DNA of 64,000 nucleotides, taken from Stutzerimonas stutzeri. GTDB lineage: Bacteria; Pseudomonadota; Gammaproteobacteria; Pseudomonadales; Pseudomonadaceae. Location: NCBI RefSeq assembly GCF_019090095.1, contig NZ_JAGQFP010000001.1:2133655-2197654 (forward strand), given 5' to 3'. Numbering within the stretch: the first letter of the stretch is position 1; each line of letters begins with the position of its first letter. Below are positions 46,812-54,882 of this stretch, one piece after another. The position numbers were made by a program, and so were the translations under genes. The notes beneath the pieces are model-generated. The model was not told where the DNA came from. It did not search any database and worked only from the letters and a program-made list of their open reading frames with translations.

Positions 46812-48614
46812 ATGGCTATGACAGTGGGTGACTACGTAATCGAACGCCTCTACCAATGGGGCGTGCGCCGCATCTACGGCTATCCCGGTGATGGCATCAA
46901 CGGGGTATTCGGTGCGCTCAACCGCGCCAACGAGAAGATCCGCTTCATCCAGGCCCGGCACGAGGAAATGGCCGCGTTCATGGCCTCGGCCGACGCCAAA
47001 TTCAGCGGCGGCCTCGGCGTCTGTATCGCCACGTCGGGGCCTGGTGCGGCGCACCTGATCACCGGCCTCTACGACGCGCGCCTGGACCACATGCCGGTGC
47101 TCGCCATCACCGGGCAGAAATCGCGGACCGCATTGGGCAGCCACTATCAGCAGGAGATCGACCTGCCGGCGCTGTACAAGGACGTGTCCGGCGCCTTCGT
47201 CGAGCAGGCCAGCGCGCCGGCGCAGGTCCGTCATCTGATCGACCGGGCGATCCGCACCGCGGTGGGCGAACGCAAAGTGGCAACGCTGATCCTGCCCAGC
47301 GACATCCAGGAAGCCGAATACAGCGAGCCGCCGCGCTCGCACGGCGCGGTGCACTCCGGCATCGGCTACACGCGGCCGAAGGTGATGCCCTACGAAGCGG
47401 ACCTGCAACGCGCTGCCGAGGTACTCAACGCCGGCAAGAAGGTCGCCATCCTGGTGGGCGCCGGCGCGCTGAATGCCACCGATGAAGTGATCGCCGTGGC
47501 CGAGAAACTCGGCGCCGGCGTCGCCAAGGCGCTGCTCGGCAAGGCCGCGGTGCCGGACGACCTGCCCTGGGTCACCGGCTCCATCGGCCTGCTCGGCACC
47601 GAGCCGAGCTACAAGCTGATGACCGAGTGCGACACGCTGCTGATGATTGGATCGGGCTTCCCCTACTCCGAATTCCTCCCCGAAGAAGGCCAGGCGCGCG
47701 GCGTGCAGATCGACCTCAAGGCCGACATGCTCAGCATCCGCTACCCAATGGAGGTGAACCTGCAGGGCGACTCAGCCGAAACCCTGCGCGCGCTGCTGCC
47801 CCTGCTGCAGGAAAAAACCGAGCGCAAATGGCGCCGGCAGATCGAAGAGTGGCGCATGGACTGGGAGCAGGTGCTGGAAAAGCGCGCCATGGTCGAGGCC
47901 CATCCGATCAACCCGCAGCGTGTGGCGTTCGAGCTGTCGCCCCGCCTGCCGGAGAACACCATCGTCACCAGCGACTCCGGCTCCTGCGCCAACTGGTACG
48001 CCCGCGACGTGAAGATGCGCCGCGGCATGATGGGCTCGCTGTCCGGTGGGCTGGCCTCGATGGGCGCCGCTGTGCCCTACGCCATCGCCGCCAAGTTCTC
48101 CCACCCGGATCGCCCGGTCGTGGCGCTGGTGGGCGATGGCGCCATGCAGATGAACAACATGGCCGAGCTGATCACCGTCGCCAAGTACTGGCAGGAGTGG
48201 CAGAACCCGCAGTGGATCTGCTGCGTCTTCAACAACGAGGACCTCAACCAGGTCACCTGGGAACAGCGGGTGATGGAGGGCGATCCGAAGTTCGCGGCCT
48301 CGCAGGATATTCCCAACGTGCCCTATCACCGCTTTGCCGAATCCATCGGGCTGAAGGGCATTTACGTCGACCGTGAAGATAAGGTCGCGGCCGCCTGGGA
48401 CGAGGCCTTCGCCGCGGGCCGACCGGTGGTGCTCGAGTTCAAGACCGACCCCGACGTTCCACCGCTGCCGCCGCACATCAAGCTGGAACAGGCCAAGGCC
48501 TACGCGTCGGCCCTGCTGCATGGCGACCCGGACCAGGGCGGGATCATCAAGCAATCGGCCAAGCAGGTGCTGAGCAAGGTCCTGCCGGGGCACAAGGGCA
48601 AAGACAAGGAATGA
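46812..48614 (+). CDS. thiamine-diphosphate enzyme, pyruvate oxidase / acetolactate synthase-like
   Basis: 600 residues. Three-domain TPP enzyme: the catalytic Glu is E51 in QARHEEMAAF; central FAD/nucleotide-like domain; C-terminal TPP motif GDGAMQMNNMAELITVAKYW with the closing NN about 30 residues on. Closest in layout to PoxB-like pyruvate oxidases, but substrate (pyruvate or another 2-oxo acid) is not proven. GAGG precedes the ATG at 46812. The stop overlaps the next start (ATGA); it leads an operon with an enolase-superfamily enzyme. Confidence 0.85.
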   Translation: MAMTVGDYVIERLYQWGVRRIYGYPGDGINGVFGALNRANEKIRFIQARHEEMAAFMASADAKFSGGLGVCIATSGPGAAHLITGLYDARLDHMPVLAITGQKSRTALGSHYQQEIDLPALYKDVSGAFVEQASAPAQVRHLIDRAIRTAVGERKVATLILPSDIQEAEYSEPPRSHGAVHSGIGYTRPKVMPYEADLQRAAEVLNAGKKVAILVGAGALNATDEVIAVAEKLGAGVAKALLGKAAVPDDLPWVTGSIGLLGTEPSYKLMTECDTLLMIGSGFPYSEFLPEEGQARGVQIDLKADMLSIRYPMEVNLQGDSAETLRALLPLLQEKTERKWRRQIEEWRMDWEQVLEKRAMVEAHPINPQRVAFELSPRLPENTIVTSDSGSCANWYARDVKMRRGMMGSLSGGLASMGAAVPYAIAAKFSHPDRPVVALVGDGAMQMNNMAELITVAKYWQEWQNPQWICCVFNNEDLNQVTWEQRVMEGDPKFAASQDIPNVPYHRFAESIGLKGIYVDREDKVAAAWDEAFAAGRPVVLEFKTDPDVPPLPPHIKLEQAKAYASALLHGDPDQGGIIKQSAKQVLSKVLPGHKGKDKE

Positions 48615-49723
48615 GCAATCGTCCCGATGCCGCCATCCGGGCGCTGCGGGTGGCGGCCTATCGCGTCCCGACCGATGCGCCCGAAGCGGACGGCACCTTT
48701 GCCTGGGAGGCCACCACGCTGGTCGTCGTCGAGCTGGATGCCGGCGACCAGACGGGCCTCGGCTACACCTATGCCGACGCCTCGCTGGTGCGGCTGATCG
48801 AGGAGCATTTTCGCGATCTGCTCATCGAGGCGGACGCGTTCGCCATCGGCCAAACCAACGCGCGGCTCTGGGCCAGCGTGCGCAATCTCGGCCGCTCGGG
48901 GCTGGCGGCCTGTGCGATTTCGGCCGTTGATTGCGCCCTCTGGGACCTCAAGGCGCGCTTGCTCGGCCTGCCGTTGGCGCAGCTGCTCGGCATGCATCGC
49001 GAGCCTGTCGCCGTCTACGGCAGTGGCGGCTTCACCAGCTATGACGATGCGCGCCTGCGCGAACAGCTCGGCCGCTGGGTCCAGGAAGACGGTTGCCGCT
49101 GGGTGAAGATGAAGGTCGGCGCCGATGCGCCGCGCGATGCCGAACGGGTGCGGGCCGCCCGTGACGCCATCGGAGAGGCGGCCGGGCTGTTCATCGACGC
49201 CAACGGCGCGCACACGCCACGCAGCGCCATCGCCTTTGCCCACCAGATTGCCGAGCAGCGCGTGGGCTGGTTCGAAGAACCGGTCAGTTCCGACGATCTG
49301 CCGGGGTTGCGTCAGGTACGCGATGCCATCGGCGCCAGCGGTCAGCCGATGGACGTGGCCGCGGGCGAATACGCCTATACGCCGGATGACTTTCGCCGGT
49401 TCGTCGAGCACCGCGCGGTAGACGTGTTGCAGGCCGATCTCACCCGTTGTGGCGGTGTGACCGGCTTCCTCCAGGCTGCGGCGCTGTGCGAGGCGTTTCA
49501 CCTTGATCTTTCGGCGCACTGCGCACCGGCCCTGCACCTGCACGCCTGCTGTGCGGCGCCGCGTTTTCGCCATCAGGAATGGTTTCACGATCACGTTCGG
49601 TTGGAGGCCCTACTGTTCGACGGCGCGCCGCAGTTGAAAAACGGCGCGGTGACGCCGGACCTCACGCGCGCTGGGCATGGCCTGCGGCTGCGCGAGGCGG
49701 ACGCCCGCCGCTACGCGATCTGA
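48611..49723 (+). CDS. enolase-superfamily enzyme (mandelate racemase/muconate lactonizing type)
   Basis: 370 residues. Capping domain, then TIM barrel with the KxK acid/base motif WVKMKVG (about 165), metal ligands in FIDANGAH, GWFEEP and AAGEYAY, and a late SAHCAPALHLHA segment with His. This fits acid-sugar dehydratases or racemases of the MR subgroup. Translationally coupled to the TPP enzyme (4-base overlap) and upstream of a GMC dehydrogenase, which suggests oxidation of sugars or sugar acids. Confidence 0.85.
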   Translation: MSNRPDAAIRALRVAAYRVPTDAPEADGTFAWEATTLVVVELDAGDQTGLGYTYADASLVRLIEEHFRDLLIEADAFAIGQTNARLWASVRNLGRSGLAACAISAVDCALWDLKARLLGLPLAQLLGMHREPVAVYGSGGFTSYDDARLREQLGRWVQEDGCRWVKMKVGADAPRDAERVRAARDAIGEAAGLFIDANGAHTPRSAIAFAHQIAEQRVGWFEEPVSSDDLPGLRQVRDAIGASGQPMDVAAGEYAYTPDDFRRFVEHRAVDVLQADLTRCGGVTGFLQAAALCEAFHLDLSAHCAPALHLHACCAAPRFRHQEWFHDHVRLEALLFDGAPQLKNGAVTPDLTRAGHGLRLREADARRYAI

Positions 49724-49823
49724 CAGGCTGTCGCGCACCGCAAGCGAGGCAGGCGCGGCGAACCTGGCCTCAACGAGCGATTGCCAACGCAGGTGGAGTT
49801 CATGGCCTGTTAACGGAGGACCT

Positions 49824-50795
49824 ATGGTTTCACGCATCCAGCTCAGGCTATTGGCCGCCGGCACGACGACTGCGCTCGGCCTCGCCGCCCTGACCTGGCA
49901 ACGCCACGAAAAGCGCGGCCGCGGCCTGCTGTTCAGCCCCAGCGCCGGCACCATGGTCGATGCGGCGCGCTCGCTGAACCGTGGCGCCGGCCTGCTGGCC
50001 ACCTCGGTGGCGCTGGACAGCGCGCTGGAGCACTACCGCGGCGACTTCCAGAACCGCGCCATGTACACGCCGCTGGTCGTCTCGACGCTGTCATTGCTGG
50101 CCAGCGGGCACGGCCAGCAGGACCGCAAGGCCGTAGCGCACAAGGTACGTGATCCGATCTACCTGATCGCCGGGCTGACGGGCCTGGTGGGCACCGGGTT
50201 TCACCTCTACAACGTCAGCAAGCGGCCTGGCGGCCTGGGCTGGAGCAACCTGTTCTACGCCGCACCGCTCGGCGCGCCGTCGGCGCTGGTGCTGTCCGGC
50301 CTGCTCGGCTATTACGCCGAACGCCTGCGCAACGCCAGCGGCGATCGCGAGCCACGTGTGTTCGGCCTGCCGGCAGACCGGTCGGTCGCGCTGATGGCCG
50401 CCGGCGGGCTACTGGGCACCAGCGCCGAGGCTGGCCTGCTGCACTTTCGTGGCTCCTTCCAGAACCCGGCCATGTACCTGCCCGTCACCGCGCCACCGCT
50501 CGCCGCCGGCCTGCTGGCGGCCAGCGCGCTGGCCAGCCCACGGCGCCAACGGCTGCGCTGGCTGTCGCGCCTGGTGCTGCGCTTCACCGCGTTCATGGGG
50601 TTCGCCGGCGCGGGCTTCCATGCCCTGGGTATCGCCCGCAACAACGGCGGCTGGCGCAACTGGCGCCAGAACCTGCAGGCCGGCCCGCCGCTGCCCGCCC
50701 CGCCGAGTTTCACCGGCCTGGCGCTGGCCGGGCTGGCGGCCCATTCGCTACTGGATGAGGAAAAAGAACTGGCGCAATACCGATGGTGGAAATGA
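49824..50795 (+). CDS. membrane protein with an internal duplication
   Basis: 323 residues, several hydrophobic helices, no known family recognised. It consists of two homologous halves (about 66-165 and 200-310): HYRGDFQNRAMY versus HFRGSFQNPAMY, GTGFHLYN versus GAGFHALG, and the GG...W..NL...PL.AP tail. GFH at 125-127 and 264-266 could supply paired His ligands in the membrane, for haem or a quinone. GGAGG precedes the ATG. The stop overlaps the start of the gluconate-dehydrogenase-subunit-3-like gene, so it may be the membrane anchor of the GMC complex. Confidence 0.75.
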   Translation: MVSRIQLRLLAAGTTTALGLAALTWQRHEKRGRGLLFSPSAGTMVDAARSLNRGAGLLATSVALDSALEHYRGDFQNRAMYTPLVVSTLSLLASGHGQQDRKAVAHKVRDPIYLIAGLTGLVGTGFHLYNVSKRPGGLGWSNLFYAAPLGAPSALVLSGLLGYYAERLRNASGDREPRVFGLPADRSVALMAAGGLLGTSAEAGLLHFRGSFQNPAMYLPVTAPPLAAGLLAASALASPRRQRLRWLSRLVLRFTAFMGFAGAGFHALGIARNNGGWRNWRQNLQAGPPLPAPPSFTGLALAGLAAHSLLDEEKELAQYRWWK

Positions 50796-51436
50796 TGAGC
50801 AAGCGTTACCCCGACTACGACGTGCTGCGCAAACGCCAGGGGCCTTCGTGGAACGAACCGAGCCGGCAGGTCGTGGACCGTCGGCTGGCCGTGCCGCGCG
50901 AGGCCGCATTCTTCAGCCCAACCCAACTGCGCACCTTGCAGGCGCTATGCGCGCGCATCGTGCCGCAACCGACCGATCGACCACCCGTACCGGTCGCTGC
51001 GCTGGTGCAGATGAAAGTCGGCGACAACCGTGGTGACGGCTACCGCGACGCCCGGCTGCCACCGTTGCAGCAGGCCTGGACTCTCGGCCTGGACGCGCTC
51101 GACAGCGAAGCGCACCAACGCCATCGGCGCCCCTTCGCCGACCTGCCGCCGCAGGCGCAGGACGCGCTGATCAGTGCCATGCAGCGCGGCGAGCTGAAGA
51201 GCGACGCCTGGCAGGACATGCCCGCCGCGGCCTTCTTCAGCCACCGTCTGGTACATGACATCAGCACGGCCTATTACAGCCATCCGACGGCGTGGAACGA
51301 ACTCGGCTTCGGTGGCCCGGCCAGCCCGCGCGGCTATGTGCGCCTGGCCGAAGACAGCCGCGACAGCTGGGAAGCCGCCGAAGCCCATGCCGGCAACGAA
51401 GCCCGTGCCCGGGAGCTGAACCGCCATGTCCGCTGA
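50783..51436 (+). CDS. gluconate 2-dehydrogenase subunit 3 family protein
   Basis: 217 residues. Helical small-subunit family seen next to membrane-bound GMC flavoprotein dehydrogenases (gamma subunit). Visible: FFSPTQLRTLQALCARIVPQ near 43-62 and HDISTAYYSHPTAWNELGFGG near 158-178. No twin-arginine signal is evident, unlike many relatives. ATG 50783 gives the longest form; ATG 50792 (ATGA overlap with the preceding stop) is also plausible. Overlaps the GMC gene by 11 bases. Confidence 0.82.
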   Translation: MVEMMSKRYPDYDVLRKRQGPSWNEPSRQVVDRRLAVPREAAFFSPTQLRTLQALCARIVPQPTDRPPVPVAALVQMKVGDNRGDGYRDARLPPLQQAWTLGLDALDSEAHQRHRRPFADLPPQAQDALISAMQRGELKSDAWQDMPAAAFFSHRLVHDISTAYYSHPTAWNELGFGGPASPRGYVRLAEDSRDSWEAAEAHAGNEARARELNRHVR

Positions 51437-53084
51437 TCGCCTGCTCGACGCGCTGCACCACCCGCGCGGGGTCAACGGCCGTGCGCCGGACGTGTTCCAC
51501 CGCGGCGGCTGGGTACCGATGCGCGAGTACCCGGAAAACGAACCGGTGGATTTCGCCATCGTCGGCACCGGTGCCGGCGGCGGGACGCTGGCCTGCAAGC
51601 TGGCCGAAGCCGGCTTCTCGGTGGTCGCCTTCGACGCCGGTGCCTGGTGGCGACCGCTGGAGGAGTTCGCTTCGGACGAAGCGCACCAGGAAAAACTCTT
51701 CTGGACCGACGAGCGCCTGTGCGACGGCAACAACCCGCTCAAGCTCGGCACCAACAACAGCGGCAAGGCGGTCGGTGGCAGCACGGTGCACTTCGCCATG
51801 GTCTCGCTGCGCATGCGCCCAGAGTGGTTCAGGGCGCGCTCGCTGCTGGGTTACGGCTTCGACTGGCCGCTCGACTGGCAGGAGATGTGGCGCTATTACG
51901 AGGAAGTCGAGCACGCGCTGAAGATATCCGGCCCGGTGCGCTACCCCTGGGGGCCGAATCGCCCCCGCTACCCCTATCGACAGCACGAGGTGAACGCCTC
52001 CGGCCTGGCGCTGGCCAAGGCCTGCGAAGCCATGGGCGTGGCCTGGTCGCCAACGCCGCTGGCCACCCTTTCGGCACCGCGGGATAACGCACCACCCTGC
52101 GTCTACCGCGGCTTCTGCGTCACCGGTTGCTCGACCAACGCCAAGCAGAGCGTGCTCAACACCTGGATCCCGCGGGCGCTGGCCGCCGGCGCGGAGATTC
52201 GTGATCTGGCCATGGTCGGCCGCATCGAAACGGGCGACGACGGTCTCGCGACCGGTGTGCACTATCACCGCGACGGCGGGTGGCGCTTCCAGCGCGCACG
52301 CCATGTGGTGGTCGCCGGTTACGCCATCGAAACGCCGCGCTTGTTGCTCAATTCGGCCAGCGCCCGCTACCCGGACGGGCTCGCCAACAGCTCCGGGCTG
52401 GTCGGCACGCACCTGATGGCGCACACCAATCAGGCGGTCTGGGGCGAGGTCGACGAGGAGATCCGCTGGTACAAGGGCCCGCCGTCGCTGGCGGTGTGCG
52501 AGCACTGGAACTACGAGGACCGCGGCAAGGATTTCCACGGCGGCTACGCCTTCATGAGCCAGGGCCCGTTACCGGCAGCCTGGGCCGCGACCCAGACCGG
52601 TAATCATGGGTTGTGGGGCCAGGCGCTGATCGACGAGATGCAGAAGTACAACCACCAGGTGGGCCTGAAGATCGTCGGCGAAACCCAGCCGCAATCTTGC
52701 AATCGCGTCACCCTGGCTGAGGAAAAGGATCAATACGGCCTGCCGATCGCCCGCGTGACCTGGTCGCTGTGCGACAACGACCAGCGCCTGGTCGACCACG
52801 CCATCGACTTCATGCGCCGCGGCCTCGACGGCATGGGCGCGCGCAACATCTGGAACGAAACCGACGGCACCGCGCATCTGATGGGCACAGCCCGCATGGG
52901 CAGCGACCCGGCGACCAGCGTGGTCGATGCCGATTGCCGCAGTTGGGACATCCCCAACCTGTGGATCTGCGACGGTTCGGTGTTCCCCACCTCCGGCGGG
53001 GTCAACCCCTCGCTGACCATCCAGGCGATCGCCTGCCGCACGGCCGATCGCATACGGATTCTGGCGGGACGAGGGGAGCTGTAG
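51426..53084 (+). CDS. GMC family oxidoreductase
   Basis: 552 residues. FAD motif FAIVGTGAGGGTLACKL, a GGSTVHF segment, a Cys cluster CVYRGFCVTGCSTNA typical of large subunits of membrane-bound gluconate-type dehydrogenases, the catalytic His in DGTAHLMGTARMG, and the GMC signature CDGSVFPTSGGVNPSLTIQ with the catalytic Asn. Probably oxidises a sugar, polyol or sugar acid and passes electrons to the respiratory chain. No cytochrome c subunit gene follows; the upstream membrane protein could anchor it. Confidence 0.9.
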   Translation: MSADRLLDALHHPRGVNGRAPDVFHRGGWVPMREYPENEPVDFAIVGTGAGGGTLACKLAEAGFSVVAFDAGAWWRPLEEFASDEAHQEKLFWTDERLCDGNNPLKLGTNNSGKAVGGSTVHFAMVSLRMRPEWFRARSLLGYGFDWPLDWQEMWRYYEEVEHALKISGPVRYPWGPNRPRYPYRQHEVNASGLALAKACEAMGVAWSPTPLATLSAPRDNAPPCVYRGFCVTGCSTNAKQSVLNTWIPRALAAGAEIRDLAMVGRIETGDDGLATGVHYHRDGGWRFQRARHVVVAGYAIETPRLLLNSASARYPDGLANSSGLVGTHLMAHTNQAVWGEVDEEIRWYKGPPSLAVCEHWNYEDRGKDFHGGYAFMSQGPLPAAWAATQTGNHGLWGQALIDEMQKYNHQVGLKIVGETQPQSCNRVTLAEEKDQYGLPIARVTWSLCDNDQRLVDHAIDFMRRGLDGMGARNIWNETDGTAHLMGTARMGSDPATSVVDADCRSWDIPNLWICDGSVFPTSGGVNPSLTIQAIACRTADRIRILAGRGEL

Positions 53085-53094
53085 CGAAACCGAC

Positions 53095-53454
53095 TCAGCG
53101 CTTGTCGATCGACACGAGCGCCGCCTTGTCGCCTTCGCTCTGAAAGCCGATCCGCACCTCATCCCCTACCGCCAGGCCTTCGAGCTGCTCGCGCCGGGCC
53201 TGGAAATCCATGCTCGAGGCCGGCCACTTCAGCGCAGGGACCGGCCCGTGGGCGATGGTCACCACGCCCTGTTCGCGGTCCAGCGCTTCGATCCTGCCCT
53301 CGGCACGCATGACGGGTTCGGACACCAGCTCCGTAGCAGGCCCCCCGTCGATATCCGGTGCATCAGCCGGCGCCGTCGGCTTGAGCAGATCCTGCGCTGT
53401 TGCAAGTTGGGCACAGAGCAACAGGCCGAGCGCGAGACGGTGTTGGGTTTTCAT
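53095..53454 (-). CDS. CusF-like periplasmic metal-binding protein
   Basis: 119 residues. Signal peptide at 1-20 (LGLLLCAQLATA), then a CusF domain with GRIEALDREQGVVTIAHGPV and KWPASSMDF. Of the copper ligands of E. coli CusF, the His (H69), Trp (W77) and second Met (M82) are present, but the first Met is replaced by S80. Copper affinity or specificity may thus be changed. No cusCBA or copper gene is next to it. It converges with the GMC gene and diverges from the PepSY operon. Confidence 0.8.
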   Translation of the reverse strand: MKTQHRLALGLLLCAQLATAQDLLKPTAPADAPDIDGGPATELVSEPVMRAEGRIEALDREQGVVTIAHGPVPALKWPASSMDFQARREQLEGLAVGDEVRIGFQSEGDKAALVSIDKR

Positions 53455-53539
53455 GACGGACCTCCTGGCAGCAGGTGGACGTGCGCTGTATTGGACAACG
53501 CGACTGCGACCTTTGCTGCCGGCAGGCCGACGCGCCAGG

Positions 53540-53555
53540 TTCAGTTTCGTGTAAG
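53540..53555 (+). promoter_or_regulatory. possible BqsR/CarR box upstream of the PepSY operon
   Basis: TTCAG-N6-GTAAG resembles the BqsR direct repeat TTAAG-N6-TTAAG with one mismatch per half, about 50 bp before the first gene, as for autoregulation. Confidence 0.35.
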
Positions 53556-53603
53556 CCAGGATCGGTAGCCTGTGAATCGTCGAAACCCACTGAGGAAATC
53601 ACT

Positions 53604-53912
53604 ATGAAAACCCTGACTACCCTGATCACCGCCGCCACCCTGACCCTGGGTGCGAACCTCGCCATGGCCCGCGACCTTGGCCCGGACGAAGCCTTGAAAC
53701 TGCGCGACGCAGGCACAATCCAATCGTTCGAGAAGCTGAACGAGGCCGCGCTGGCCAAGCATCCCGGTGCCAAGGTCGAAGAGACCGAACTGGAAGAGGA
53801 ATACGGCCGCCACATCTATCAGGTTGAATTGCGCGACGACAAAGGTGTGCAATGGGACATGGAGCTCGACGCCAAGACCGGCGAAGTGCTCAAGGACCAC
53901 CAGGACGATTGA
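53604..53912 (+). CDS. PepSY-domain periplasmic protein (1)
   Basis: 102 residues. Signal peptide (ending LAMARD), then one PepSY unit: DEALKLRDAGTIQSFEKLNE, HPGAKVEETELEEEYGRHIY, and LDAKTGEVLKDHQDD. Very acidic. The product is probably exported and could bind cations. TGAGGAAATC precedes the ATG at 53604. First gene of a four-gene operon with an RExxE-containing kinase, matching the bqsP-type genes of Pseudomonas aeruginosa. Confidence 0.85.
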   Translation: MKTLTTLITAATLTLGANLAMARDLGPDEALKLRDAGTIQSFEKLNEAALAKHPGAKVEETELEEEYGRHIYQVELRDDKGVQWDMELDAKTGEVLKDHQDD

Positions 53913-54217
53913 TGCGACCCGCCATTCTTTTCACCCTTCCATTGGCCCTGCTGCTCGCTGCCATGCCGGCGGCGAGCCGCGACCTGGATCAGGACGAGGC
54001 CCTGCGCTTGCGCCGCGACGGTCTGATCCGGCCGCTGGAAACCCTGCTGCACGAGGCGCTCGAACGCCATCCCGGCGCACGGCTGCTGGAAGCGGAGCTG
54101 GAAGAAGAGGATGACCGCTACATCTATGAAATCGAACTGCTCACCGCCGACGGCGTTGCGCGCGAACTGGAACTGGACGCGCGCGACGGTCGCATCCTAA
54201 AAGACGAAGAAGACTGA
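53912..54217 (+). CDS. PepSY-domain periplasmic protein (2)
   Basis: 101 residues, homologous to the preceding protein ([49 protein letters not shown]). Signal peptide at 1-21. Starts in the TGATG overlap with the first PepSY gene and ends in another TGATG overlap with the regulator gene, so the operon is tightly coupled. A tandem gene duplication is likely. Confidence 0.84.
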   Translation: MRPAILFTLPLALLLAAMPAASRDLDQDEALRLRRDGLIRPLETLLHEALERHPGARLLEAELEEEDDRYIYEIELLTADGVARELELDARDGRILKDEED

Positions 54218-54882
54218 TGCGCCTGCTACTGGTCGAAGATAACGTCCCGCTGGCTGACGAACTGACCGACAGCCTGACCCGCCAGGGCTATGCCGTCGAC
54301 TGGCTGGCCGATGGCCGCGATGCCGACTACCAGGGCGGTAGCGAGCCTTATGACCTGATCGTTCTCGACCTCGGCCTGCCAGGCAAGCCGGGGCTGGAGG
54401 TGTTGCAGGCCTGGCGCGCGCGTGGCGTCGCGACACCGGTGCTGATCCTCACGGCCCGCGACTCCTGGGCGGAGCGAATCGAAGGCCTGAAAGCCGGCGC
54501 TGATGATTACCTGACCAAACCCTTCCACCCGGAAGAGCTGCTTTTGCGAATCCAGGCCTTGCTGCGCCGCGCCCACGGCATCGCCAACCAGCCGTTGCTG
54601 GAAGCCGGCGGGGTGGCGCTGGACGAAGCCTGCCAGCGGTGCCGCAAGGACGGCCAGGACATCGAGCTGACCGCCGGCGAATTCCGGCTGCTGCGCTACT
54701 TCATGTTGCATCCCGGGCAATTCCTGTCGAAGACGCAGCTGACCGAACATCTCTACGACGGCGAAACCGAGCGCGATTCGAACGTCATCGAAGTGCACGT
54801 CAATCGCCTGCGCGGCAAGCTCGGCCGCGAGCTGATCGAAACCCGCCGCGGCCAGGGCTACCGCTTCGGCGGCGCCCTTTGA
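54217..54882 (+). CDS. bqsR: OmpR-family response regulator (BqsR/CarR-like)
   Basis: 221 residues. Receiver with phospho-acceptor D51 ([10 protein letters not shown]), K101 (DDYLTKPF), and a C-terminal winged helix ([36 protein letters not shown]). Coupled to the kinase gene by a 4-base overlap. The name rests on operon layout and on the RExxE motif in the kinase; PhoP/QseB-like regulators are the alternative. Confidence 0.8.
   Translation: MRLLLVEDNVPLADELTDSLTRQGYAVDWLADGRDADYQGGSEPYDLIVLDLGLPGKPGLEVLQAWRARGVATPVLILTARDSWAERIEGLKAGADDYLTKPFHPEELLLRIQALLRRAHGIANQPLLEAGGVALDEACQRCRKDGQDIELTAGEFRLLRYFMLHPGQFLSKTQLTEHLYDGETERDSNVIEVHVNRLRGKLGRELIETRRGQGYRFGGAL

Noticed and set aside
48611..49723. 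Enolase-superfamily gene as catB (muconate cycloisomerase) partner of the CatC-like gene
   Set aside because: It is in a separate operon coupled to a TPP enzyme and GMC dehydrogenase; motifs fit acid-sugar enzymes as well or better.
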